Notes under the pieces: model-generated
Told to the model about the DNA's origin: nothing
Seen by the model: only the letters and a program-made list of their open reading frames with translations
Databases searched by the model: none
Origin: CAYSGL01 sp964520985
Lineage (GTDB): Bacteria > Pseudomonadota > Alphaproteobacteria > Micavibrionales > Micavibrionaceae
NCBI GenBank assembly: GCA_964520985.1
Contig: CAZFPB010000001.1
Coordinates: 1,178,001 to 1,242,000 of the forward strand
Direction of reading: 5' to 3'
DNA: 64,000 nt
Shown here: positions 42,020 through 50,735 of the stretch, piece after piece
Position numbering within the stretch: position 1 is the stretch's first letter
Layout: every line of letters begins with the position of its first letter
Program-made: the position numbers and the translations under genes

Positions 42020-43858
42020 CTAGGCGGCGCGGGTACGGGGTTTGAAGCCGCCCGGTTTCTTGGCGAAACCGCCTTCGCGTTTCTTGAAACCACCTTCTTT
42101 TTTGAAGCCGCCTTCTTTCTTGGCGCCATCTTCGCGTTTCTTGAAACCGTCGCGGGGTTTGAATTCCCCGCCTTCACGTTTCTTGAATCCGCCTTCTGGT
42201 TTGAAACCGTCTTCACGCTTCTTGAAACCGTCGCGGGGTTTGAACTCGCCGCCTTCACGCTTCTTGAAACCGCCTTCTGGCTTGAACCCATCTTCGCGTT
42301 TCTTGAAACCGTCGCGTGGTTTGAATTCCCCGCCTTCACGCTGCTTGAAACCGCCTTCTGGCTTGAACCCATCTTCGCGTTTCTTGAAACCGTCGCGTGG
42401 CTTGAACTCGCCGCCTTCACGCTTCTTAAAACCGCCTTCTGATTTAAAGCCATCTTCGCGTTTTTTGAAATCATCGCGCGGTTTAAAGCCACCTTGCGAT
42501 CTTTCGGCACCGTCACGATTTACCGGGTTGGCACCATCGCGTTCGGCTTTTTTGTGTTTGTTGAACTGGAAAGGCTTCTTTTCGGCGCTATTGTCGTTTT
42601 CGAACGTACGGCGCTCGGCGCCGAATTTCTTCTCACCGAATTTGCGCTCGCCTTGCGGACGGTCGCCAAATTTCTTGCCGAACGGTTTTTTGCCAAACGA
42701 CTTCTTGCCGCCCTTGCCTTTGAAGTTACGCTCCTGCGAGCTTTCTTCTGGCGTGGCTGCATTCGGGTCGAGCAGACGGGCCACATCGCGCCACAGGTGA
42801 CGGTCATTCGGCGTTACCATGGCGAGGGCTTCACCTTTGGCACCAGCGCGCGCGGTGCGGCCGATACGGTGGATGTAGTCTTCAGCCACTTGCGGCATGT
42901 CATAGTTGATCACGTGCTCAACGTGCGGCACGTCCAGACCGCGCGCAGCAACGTCCGTTGCTACGAGGATGCGGAAGATTTGCTTGCGGAAAGACGCAAT
43001 CGCGCGGTCGCGTTGACCCTGACGTAAGCCGCCATGGAGCGCAGTGGCTTCATAGTCGCTTTTCGTCAGTTTGTCGGCAAGTTTGTCGGCGCCGTGCTTG
43101 GTTTTCACGAACACGATGACCGTGCCCTGGCGTGTTTCCAGCTGGGCGAGCAGTTCGGTGTATTTGTTGTCGTTGGTGACTTCCATCATCTGGTGATCGA
43201 TGTTTTCGTGCGCGCGGCTCTGTTCGCCGACGCTCACGCGCTCAGGGCTTTTCAGATAGCTTTGCGAGAAGCGGACGATCGAGGGCGGGAAGGTTGCCGA
43301 GAACATCAATGTCTGGCGGTCTTTGTGCATTTTCGCCAGCACGTCATCGATCTGAACCGAGAAGCCCATGTCGAGCATACGGTCAGCTTCGTCCAGCACC
43401 AGCAGCGAGAAGTTCGCCAGCAGGCGTGGATTTTGGCGCAAATGGTCGTTAATACGGCCCGGTGTGCCGACGATCAGACGAGGATTTTCGCGCAGTTGCG
43501 CAAATTGCTTGCCCATGGATTCGCCGCCGATGAGTTGCGCGGTTTTGATGAATTTATCTTTGCCGTTCTTGGAGCGGCCGATCATGTCGCGGGCAACGGT
43601 CAGAACCTGTGTCGCCAGTTCGCGGGTTGGCGTCATCACCAGCGCGCATTTGGTCGGGTCGTTGATCAGGGCTGCGATCATCGGGATACAGAAGGCGCCG
43701 GTTTTACCGGTACCGGTCTGGGCAGAGCCCAGAACATCGCGGCCAGCCATCGCGGCAGGAATAGCCTGCGCCTGAATTGGCGTCGGGGTTGTATAGCCCA
43801 TACGCTCTAATGTTTCCATCAGGGCGGCAGGCAGGTTAAAGTCATTGAAACTAGTCAT
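42020..43858 (-). CDS. DEAD-box RNA helicase with an 81-bp repeat-encoded basic tail (RhlE-like)
   Basis: 612 aa from ATG 43858 (MTSFNDFNLPAAL) with AAGGA at good spacing. The core (about 1-375) has the Q-motif and AQTGTGKTGAF, PTRELATQ, VLDEADRMLD, FSATFPP and HRIGRTARAG. The C-terminal 220 residues are Lys/Arg/Gly-rich: a first part (KSFGKKPFGKKFGDRPQGERK region) then five or so copies of a 27-residue unit built on FKPRDGFKKREDGFK. Such tails bind RNA nonspecifically. By family, it probably aids ribosome assembly or mRNA decay in the cold. An inverted repeat lies in its leader. Confidence 0.92.
   Translation of the reverse strand: MTSFNDFNLPAALMETLERMGYTTPTPIQAQAIPAAMAGRDVLGSAQTGTGKTGAFCIPMIAALINDPTKCALVMTPTRELATQVLTVARDMIGRSKNGKDKFIKTAQLIGGESMGKQFAQLRENPRLIVGTPGRINDHLRQNPRLLANFSLLVLDEADRMLDMGFSVQIDDVLAKMHKDRQTLMFSATFPPSIVRFSQSYLKSPERVSVGEQSRAHENIDHQMMEVTNDNKYTELLAQLETRQGTVIVFVKTKHGADKLADKLTKSDYEATALHGGLRQGQRDRAIASFRKQIFRILVATDVAARGLDVPHVEHVINYDMPQVAEDYIHRIGRTARAGAKGEALAMVTPNDRHLWRDVARLLDPNAATPEESSQERNFKGKGGKKSFGKKPFGKKFGDRPQGERKFGEKKFGAERRTFENDNSAEKKPFQFNKHKKAERDGANPVNRDGAERSQGGFKPRDDFKKREDGFKSEGGFKKREGGEFKPRDGFKKREDGFKPEGGFKQREGGEFKPRDGFKKREDGFKPEGGFKKREGGEFKPRDGFKKREDGFKPEGGFKKREGGEFKPRDGFKKREDGAKKEGGFKKEGGFKKREGGFAKKPGGFKPRTRAA
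42110..42490 (-). repeat. 81-bp tandem repeats within the helicase gene
   Basis: The same landmark (GCCTTCT on the plus strand) recurs at 42110, 42191, 42272, 42353 and 42434, that is every 81 bases, so the repeats are in frame (27 codons). Four near-complete units and a partial one at the upstream end; differences are mostly silent or conservative. Such an array can change length by slipped pairing. Confidence 0.9.
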
Positions 43859-43912
43859 TGGGTAATCCTTATCAAAGTCATAGACGCACACCGCCACAGC
43901 GGCGGATGTTTA

Positions 43913-43954
43913 AAAGCGTTTTGTTACACCGGGTCGATCCGATCAAAACGCTTT
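43913..43954 (-). promoter_or_regulatory. 11-bp inverted repeat in the leader of the helicase gene
   Basis: AAAGCGTTTTG (43913-43923) and CAAAACGCTTT (43944-43954) form a perfect 11-bp stem with a 20-base loop, 55-96 bases before the helicase start codon. It may act as a leader hairpin or operator for the helicase gene. The right end of this interval also lies before the small ORF on the plus strand. Confidence 0.5.
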
Positions 43955-43982
43955 AGCCTGCTTATCAAAGGAGGGAAAAGGT

Positions 43983-44123
43983 ATGCCGTATCAGCGAAGA
44001 CGCCCTTATTGTTGTTCGTTCATTAGGCGCTTCAATAACCAAAATGTGCCTCCTTATGACAGAAGGGCCCGGGGTAAGTCAAACAATTTGTGGACAGAAT
44101 CCGAATATCCATGCTTTTCATAG
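43983..44123 (+). CDS. Candidate 46-aa Arg-rich protein with a strong ribosome binding site
   Basis: ATG 43983, TAG 44121-44123, preceded by AAAGGAGGGAAAAGGT, a near-perfect Shine-Dalgarno region eight bases before the start. The protein begins MPYQRRRPYCCSFIRRFNNQ and is highly basic with three Cys. It ends 19 bases before the acetyltransferase gene. Without homologues I rank it as a candidate only; it may be a leader ORF. Confidence 0.35.
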   Translation: MPYQRRRPYCCSFIRRFNNQNVPPYDRRARGKSNNLWTESEYPCFS

Positions 44124-44142
44124 AGATAGGAGATCTAAAGCC

Positions 44143-44757
44143 ATGGCTGAAAAACCCCTGTTGATGCTGATGAACCTGCCAATGCCGATCGAGACGCCGC
44201 GGCTGATCCTGCGCCCGGTCATGCCGGGTGATGGGGCCGCCTTGTACGAGGCGAAGGCGGAGACCTTCGCCCATCTGCACCAATGGATGCCGTGGGCGAA
44301 GGAACTGGGCACGGCGGACGATTCCGAAGCCGTGGTGCGGGAAGCCTATGCGCGCTTTATCCGCCGCGAGGATCTGATGCTCGGCGGGTTTGAGAAGGAG
44401 ACAGGGCGTTTTGTGATTGGCACCGGCCTGCACCGCTTCGATTGGGCGGTGAAGCGCTTTGAGATCGGGTTCTGGGTGCGGGCAAGCGCGCAAGGGCAAG
44501 GCTATGCCGGGGAAGCGGCCAACGCCCTCACCCGCTACGCCTTCTGGCAGCTGCGGGCGAACGCGGTGATGATCAGCCATGCGGAAGGGAATGACAAAAG
44601 CCGCCGGGTGATTGAAAAGCTTGGTTTCGATCTGGAAGGCAAAGAGCGCAAGGCGACGGCACTGCCGAGCGGCGAGGTCGTAGACTCATGGGTATATAGC
44701 CGCATTGATGTCAAAGGCTTGCCGGAGCTGAATGTCAGCTGGCCAGCTCAATCATAA
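44143..44757 (+). CDS. GNAT acetyltransferase, RimJ/RimL-like
   Basis: 204 aa from ATG 44143 (MAEKPLLMLMNLP), with AGGAGA nine bases upstream; the earlier in-frame ATG at 44044 gives a non-family peptide. Starts PIETPRLILRPVMPGDGAAL, then IGFWVRASAQGQGYAGEAAN (acetyl-CoA site) and EGNDKSRRVIEKLGFDLEG, the RimL/RimJ pattern. Could be a ribosomal-protein or small-molecule acetyltransferase. Its 3' end overlaps exonuclease III by 23 bases on the other strand. Confidence 0.85.
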   Translation: MAEKPLLMLMNLPMPIETPRLILRPVMPGDGAALYEAKAETFAHLHQWMPWAKELGTADDSEAVVREAYARFIRREDLMLGGFEKETGRFVIGTGLHRFDWAVKRFEIGFWVRASAQGQGYAGEAANALTRYAFWQLRANAVMISHAEGNDKSRRVIEKLGFDLEGKERKATALPSGEVVDSWVYSRIDVKGLPELNVSWPAQS

Positions 44758-45523
44758 CCGGCACGTGGTCGGAGGGTTTTTCGAAGTCGCGGGCATCAGC
44801 GAAAATCGTGTGTTTCTTCAAAGATTTCTCTAAAGGCTTGGTCACCCAGATGTGATCGAGACGGCGGCCGCGGTTGGATTTTTTCCAGTCCTGATTGCGA
44901 TAGCTCCACCACGTATAGCATTTCTCGTCTTCGGGCACGAAATGGCGGATAGCATCGACCCAGTCGAGTGATTTTTGCATTTTATTCAGGCGGATGATTT
45001 CCGGCTCAGTGTGTGAGACGACGTTCTTTAACTGTTTGGATGACCAGACATCATGTTCCAGCGGCGCGATGTTGAAATCGCCGAGCGCCACCAGCCTGTC
45101 TGCCGATGTATAATTCTTTTTAAACCAGCTTGTCATTTCATCGACGAAGGCGAGCTTGTGTTTGAACTTCTCATTAATTTCAGGGTCCGGCTCATCCCCG
45201 CCCGCAGGGATATAGAGATTGTGCAGCTGGATGCCGCCGACATTCACGGCGATATGGCGGCAATCTTCCTTGCCGCAGCGGTGATGGATATCATGACTGA
45301 CGAACGGATGTTTCGAGAGGATCGCCACGCCGTTATAAGATTTCATGCCGTGCGCGTGGATATATTTGTAGCCTTCCGCCTCGAATGTCTCGCGCGGAAA
45401 AAATTCATCGGGCGTTTTGGTTTCCTGCAAACAGACGACATCCGGTTTCAATTTGCGCATCACATCGACCACAATCGGCGCGCGCAGGCGGACAGAGTTG
45501 ATATTCCAGGTAAGGATTTTCAT
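44735..45523 (-). CDS. xthA: Exodeoxyribonuclease III
   Basis: 262 aa AP endonuclease/3' exonuclease of the EEP fold: LTWNINSVRLR, LQETKTPDEFFP, SYNGVAILSK, ALGDFNIAPLEHDVW, YTWWSYR and the final SDHVPVMIEL. Acts in base-excision repair. It directly follows ybaB with no gap on the minus strand (stop of ybaB at 45524). Confidence 0.95.
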   Translation of the reverse strand: MKILTWNINSVRLRAPIVVDVMRKLKPDVVCLQETKTPDEFFPRETFEAEGYKYIHAHGMKSYNGVAILSKHPFVSHDIHHRCGKEDCRHIAVNVGGIQLHNLYIPAGGDEPDPEINEKFKHKLAFVDEMTSWFKKNYTSADRLVALGDFNIAPLEHDVWSSKQLKNVVSHTEPEIIRLNKMQKSLDWVDAIRHFVPEDEKCYTWWSYRNQDWKKSNRGRRLDHIWVTKPLEKSLKKHTIFADARDFEKPSDHVPVMIELAS

Positions 45524-45856
45524 TTAAAACGGCAGACCGCCGCCGAGCGCACCCGGCGGGAGGCCTAAGTCTTTCATCATTTTCTGGGTTTCGTCGGCGA
45601 GGCGCGCATCGGCCTTGGCTTTGGCGTTGTTGAGCGCGGCCTTAATGAGGTCTTCGGTCACTTCTTTTTCTTCGGGCAGCAATAAGGAGTGATCGATGTG
45701 AATTGATTTGCATTCACCTTTGCAGCTCATGACAACTTTGACCAGACCGCCGCCGCTCTCGCCGTCAACCGTCTGGTTGGCGAGCTGCTCCTGCATCACC
45801 TGCATCTTGTCCTGCATGGCTTTGGCCTGCTGCATCATTTTTTGAATGTTCATCAT
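45524..45856 (-). CDS. ybaB: YbaB/EbfC nucleoid-associated protein
   Basis: 110 aa from one of two adjacent ATGs (45856/45853) with AGGA upstream. Helical MMQQAKAMQDKMQVMQEQLA, then a beta-hairpin (LVKVVMSCKGECKSIHID) and a DLIKAALNNAKAKA helix; ends in GLPPGALGGGLPF. A DNA-binding dimer. The dnaX-ybaB order is conserved across bacteria; here recR is not the next gene, exonuclease III is. Confidence 0.93.
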   Translation of the reverse strand: MMNIQKMMQQAKAMQDKMQVMQEQLANQTVDGESGGGLVKVVMSCKGECKSIHIDHSLLLPEEKEVTEDLIKAALNNAKAKADARLADETQKMMKDLGLPPGALGGGLPF

Positions 45857-45860
45857 GGTA

Positions 45861-47498
<1,638 letters not shown>

Positions 47499-47529
47499 GG
47501 TTTATCTTTAGAGAGATTCTTCAGATAAT

Positions 47530-48765
47530 TCAAACAAAGTTATTATGTCTTATTAAGGGCTTAAATTTCATTGGGGCGAAGGGAGCCGCTCTCAGAACAT
47601 AATGATGCATACGGCCCTCATCATCAGGATTAACCTGCACAATCTCAAAGCCCGTCGCCGCGAATATTATTTCCAGAAATTCTGTCGGATACTTGTAGGA
47701 GTTTGCGTAGGATAGAATTTCCCCTTTTTTCCATTCCGCCTTCAAGCCGCATATTTCGAAACTGTTGTCGCGCGCCACTTCATAGCCGTTGGCATACAGG
47801 TGATTTTGCGGATTCCAGAAGCGTGTATATTTGAAATTATTCGCATCAAACCCTTTATGCGGTATCTGCGCCTGTGTCCGCTGCAGCAAATCTTCCGCCA
47901 GCTGTCTGTGCACGGGATCGCCATAACATTTATTGAGACTGGCTTTATTCTGGTTTTGATCGAGACTGATGATCGCATAATCACCGTCGGATAAATGCGC
48001 CCGGTAATTTTGCAAAGCGCCCAAAACTTCCCTCACGGGCAGCGCGCCATTCGGATCACCTTCCATGTTTCCGAGCGTCGTCCCAAACTGCACAATCAAT
48101 CGGCGAGCGTCTTTGGGCAGGTTTTTTTCCTGCCGGGAAAAGAAATATTGTTTTTCATCATACTCATTGATTTCAACACGCACCGGAACTTCGCCCGCCT
48201 CCATGTTGTCTTTATTGAAATCTTTATTGCGCGGATAAATCCCCATGCCGGGAAATTCATTGCCCACCATTTCGACAGTCGCCATCAGGGCGCCTAAATC
48301 GCCTTCATCGACCGCATAATCATCGGGGCGAACATGCTTAAGAATGGCGCGGGTCTTAGGCGATTCCTTGCCAGAGCCCAGCTCAAACAATAAAATACGC
48401 ATACTTTCCGGCAAATCTTGACGCACCAGCTCGCCATATTCTTTGCCATGTTTTTTCAACAGTTTCAGATCGGAGTTGTACGGATAATAACTCGCGACCA
48501 GATTGAATTGCGTGAACAGACGGGTGTTCATGTGGCTCGCACCGACGCCATGCGCCTTCTTGGTTAAAAGCCTTGCCATTGTTCCCGGAAAAGATTCACG
48601 CGGAAACTCATCCACGATATCTTTTTCATCAGACGAATCCGACAATACTCTGATAGTGCTCGCCAGCGCATCGGAGGGTGGCGGCAACTCCGTTTGCGCC
48701 AGGCGCAAAAGCGCTTCAACCTCCTGTATCAAAGCTGAACTCTGTCTTTTTGGATCATTAAGCAT
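47530..48765 (-). CDS. EgtD-like (histidine-specific SAM methyltransferase superfamily) protein
   Basis: 411 aa. It resembles EgtD (Methyltransf_33): FELGSGKESPKTRAIL is the SAM motif I, followed by VQFGTTLGNMEGDP and SYKYPTEFLEIIF, and a final FEIVQVNPDDEGRMHHYVLRA. An extra N-terminal region of about 90 residues is present compared with EgtD. The EgtD segment with Glu and Ser contacting histidine (E-V-S-C-K-F type) reads A-N-S-Y-K-Y here, so the Glu is absent. No egtB is nearby. Substrate probably differs from histidine; a SAM-dependent amine or amide N-methylation is inferred. Overlaps the HTH gene by 8 bases. Confidence 0.72.
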   Translation of the reverse strand: MLNDPKRQSSALIQEVEALLRLAQTELPPPSDALASTIRVLSDSSDEKDIVDEFPRESFPGTMARLLTKKAHGVGASHMNTRLFTQFNLVASYYPYNSDLKLLKKHGKEYGELVRQDLPESMRILLFELGSGKESPKTRAILKHVRPDDYAVDEGDLGALMATVEMVGNEFPGMGIYPRNKDFNKDNMEAGEVPVRVEINEYDEKQYFFSRQEKNLPKDARRLIVQFGTTLGNMEGDPNGALPVREVLGALQNYRAHLSDGDYAIISLDQNQNKASLNKCYGDPVHRQLAEDLLQRTQAQIPHKGFDANNFKYTRFWNPQNHLYANGYEVARDNSFEICGLKAEWKKGEILSYANSYKYPTEFLEIIFAATGFEIVQVNPDDEGRMHHYVLRAAPFAPMKFKPLIRHNNFV

Positions 48766-49429
48766 ATAATTTTACTTCTTCTAGATGATTCATCGGCTTG
48801 CCCATAATGTCCCAGAAACGATAGAACATAAGCTTGAAGCTTTCGGCAAAATAGCGATTGTGCAAAACGCGCACGATCACATTGTCTTCGTCAAAACGGA
48901 TGAGCGCGATTTTATCGGCGTACACATAGTGCGACGTATTATCGTAGAAAAATTCCGGGGAAATCGTCCGATACTCGGCATAAGTCGCGAAGGTGGAATG
49001 ATCCCCTTCCTTGACGAGAATATGCGCGCGAATACCAGGAATAGCGGCAATGCGGTTACGCATCCGTGTGGCATCATCAATACCTTGCCATTTGATCCAG
49101 TTTTTTTCATCGACATTGGATACACAATACGTGCCGGGGCGGCGTTCCATCGTCTCGATAACATCCAGCATGAAGGCGTTAAATCCCTCCACGCCTTCAT
49201 AGGAGCTGACATCCGAATGAACGACCTTGATGCCGTCATCATCCGTGAAATGCAGCATGTGGCGCTCGTAGAACTGTTTCAACACTTCGAGACTCCGGGT
49301 CGACCCTTCCGTCGCCCCGCGCTCAATGTTGGAGAGCGTATATTTGGTAATGCCGGCGGCTTCGGCGACTTCGTCCTGGCTGAGGTCAAGGTGCGCCCGG
49401 GCGGCCCGGAGTTGTCTGGCTGATATCAT
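48758..49429 (-). CDS. HTH (XRE-like) protein with a C-terminal sensor-type domain, coupled to the EgtD-like gene
   Basis: 223 aa from ATG 49429 (MISARQLRAARAHLDLSQDE); a GTG at 49444 would add five residues. Residues 1-60 form a lambda-repressor-type HTH (LRAARAHLDLSQDEVAEAAG ... NIERGATEGS). The C-terminal 150 residues have WIKWQGIDDATRMRNRI and YADKIALIRFDEDNVIVRVL, a globular ligand-binding-like domain. It lies upstream of, and overlaps by 8 bases, the EgtD-like gene, so the pair is one translational unit; the regulator probably controls it. Its effector is unknown. Confidence 0.75.
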   Translation of the reverse strand: MISARQLRAARAHLDLSQDEVAEAAGITKYTLSNIERGATEGSTRSLEVLKQFYERHMLHFTDDDGIKVVHSDVSSYEGVEGFNAFMLDVIETMERRPGTYCVSNVDEKNWIKWQGIDDATRMRNRIAAIPGIRAHILVKEGDHSTFATYAEYRTISPEFFYDNTSHYVYADKIALIRFDEDNVIVRVLHNRYFAESFKLMFYRFWDIMGKPMNHLEEVKLYA

Positions 49430-49537
49430 GCTTATGGTCCCCACACTGAAATTAAAAGCGATTACGTTTTACAATCGTTTTTCGGGATTGGGAAGAGGAA
49501 AAATTGCAATGTGGCGCTATTTTCACAGATTACGGAC

Positions 49538-49566
49538 AAAAAAGAACCCCGGGGCGGCCGGGGCTG
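49538..49566 (-). terminator. Terminator of the SRP RNA gene
   Basis: On the minus strand CCCCGG (49563-49558), a 5-base loop and CCGGGG (49552-49547) are followed by a U-rich run (complement of the A-run 49538-49546). It is about 25 bases after the SRP RNA body. Confidence 0.8.
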
Positions 49567-49587
49567 GATACAAAACCTGTAGAGCGA

Positions 49588-49688
49588 AAGTGGAAGACCG
49601 GACACGACCCGACGTGACAAAGACTGGCTGCTGCCTCTCGGCCCTGACCGGCTGAACAATATCTATCGCCCGCGCCGATCTTCCGGGG
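49588..49688 (-). ncRNA. ffs: Signal recognition particle RNA (4.5S-type)
   Basis: About 95-100 bases on the minus strand; the ends are approximate. The conserved apical domain reads GGTCAGGGCCGAGAGGCAGC followed by AGCC (49649-49626), matching the Ffh-binding asymmetric loop of bacterial SRP RNA. The base of the helix pairs GGAAGA (49684-49679) with TCTTCC (49597-49592). It lies upstream of the HTH/EgtD-like genes and dnaX, a region where ffs is found in many bacteria. A terminator follows. Confidence 0.85.
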
Positions 49689-49723
49689 AGAGATGTAGCG
49701 GCGCATACGGCGAAAAGCAAGAC

Positions 49724-49909
49724 TTAAACGACCAGCCGCGCCATTGCCAAAGCACGTTCGTTGACACTTAAGGTCATATGGTCTGGCAATTGCTCTTCCA
49801 TCTGTTCGATTAATTTCTTCGCCGCATTGTGCGGGTTTTGCCGGGCTGGATCGATGATCACTTTCTCCGGCTCTTTCGACTTAAATTTAAATAAATCTGT
49901 CAAACTCAT
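49724..49909 (-). CDS. Small hypothetical protein, 61 aa
   Basis: 61 aa from ATG 49909, with AAGGGGG upstream. Acidic/basic helical peptide (PHNAAKKLIEQMEEQLPDHM) and no signal peptide or metal motif. Located just upstream of the SRP RNA gene on the same strand. I do not recognise a family. Confidence 0.5.
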   Translation of the reverse strand: MSLTDLFKFKSKEPEKVIIDPARQNPHNAAKKLIEQMEEQLPDHMTLSVNERALAMARLVV

Positions 49910-50008
49910 TGAGACCCCCTTGTTGAGTTATGTATATATAGTATATCATAATTCCGTATCTTGCAATCCAGGCCTAAAATGGTTATCACCATTTTCTTGT
50001 TGTGCAGT

Positions 50009-50083
50009 GCCGTCGTAGCTCAGGGGTAGAGCAACGCATTCGTAATGCGTGGGTCGGAGGTTCAATTCCTCTCGACGGCACCA
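50009..50083 (+). tRNA. tRNA-Thr (anticodon CGT)
   Basis: 75 bases with encoded CCA (50081-50083). Acceptor GCCGTCG (50009-50015) pairs with CGACGGC (50073-50079). The anticodon stem ACGCA/TGCGT (50034-50038 with 50046-50050) encloses the loop TTCGTAA with CGT at 50041-50043. CGT decodes ACG (Thr). About 90 bases before the next tRNA. Confidence 0.95.
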
Positions 50084-50172
50084 TTTCCCTTACTTAACCG
50101 TCTCAAATTAATGCTTGAAAAGCCGCAGCAGGGCCGTTAAGGATATGCCACTTATTACCGCATTGCCTTCAT

Positions 50173-50247
50173 GGGCGGTTAGCTCAGCGGTAGAGCACTT
50201 GCTCGACACGCAAGGGGTCACAGGTTCAATCCCTGTACCGCCCACCA
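50173..50247 (+). tRNA. tRNA-Val (anticodon GAC)
   Basis: 75 bases with encoded CCA (50245-50247). Acceptor GGGCGGT (50173-50179) pairs with ACCGCCC (50237-50243). The anticodon stem CTTGC/GCAAG encloses a seven-base loop with GAC at 50205-50207, decoding GUC. The heavy-metal efflux operon begins 140 bases later; nothing marks an integration site between them. Confidence 0.96.
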
Positions 50248-50387
50248 TTTTATCCAGTTAAGTCAATGACTTATAATGATAAAAGGTCTCTTGAAAATCT
50301 CTACAAATCAGTCTGTCACAGATCTGTCCCAACGGATTGCTGCATACCAGCACTTGTTAATTTTTTTTGAGATGGTAGTTTGTAATC

Positions 50388-50690
50388 ATGCGCATCATCG
50401 TACTCACATTGATCATGACGATAGGGTTTAGCGGTTTCACAGCCGCTGCGCACGCGTCTGCCGATGTGACGGATCACATGAAGGCTGAGCATGTCCTGCC
50501 GGATGATGACGGCTCTGTGTCAAACGATTGTGAAGATTGCACGCATTGCTGTGTCTCGCACGCCATCAACCCGACATTGAGCGCCATTATGCCGCTGGAA
50601 CCTGTTCAGGCTTTGAATGCCTTACCGGTCTATGCCTACAGCGGTGACCATAGCGCATCGCTTCTCCGCCCTCCCAAAACCTTAGCCTGA
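50388..50690 (+). CDS. Small secreted Cys/His-rich protein of the metal-efflux operon
   Basis: 100 aa with a signal peptide (MRIIVLTLIMTIGFSGF... likely cleaved after AHA). The mature part has VSNDCEDCTHCCVSHA, four cysteines and two histidines in 14 residues, a potential metal-binding loop resembling CzcI/DUF2946-type proteins. It opens the operon, 45 bases before the outer-membrane factor gene. A periplasmic metal chaperone or sensor is the inferred role. Confidence 0.65.
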   Translation: MRIIVLTLIMTIGFSGFTAAAHASADVTDHMKAEHVLPDDDGSVSNDCEDCTHCCVSHAINPTLSAIMPLEPVQALNALPVYAYSGDHSASLLRPPKTLA

Positions 50691-50735
50691 TGCTGGCGCG
50701 GCTTGGCCGCAGTTCACTCACGCTAAGGATATTTA

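Noticed and set aside
42110..42490. Regular repeats suggestive of a CRISPR array
   Set aside because: The repeats are contiguous, in frame and coding, with no spacers and no cas genes nearby.
42042..42800. A 252-codon plus-strand frame rich in Pro, Ser, Leu and Lys opposite the helicase tail
   Set aside because: It is the mirror of the 81-bp repeats; their period is a multiple of three, so the antisense frame stays open for trivial reasons.
49326..49655. A 109-codon plus-strand frame over the SRP RNA
   Set aside because: It crosses a structured RNA gene and its terminator, is antisense to the HTH gene, and has no domain features.
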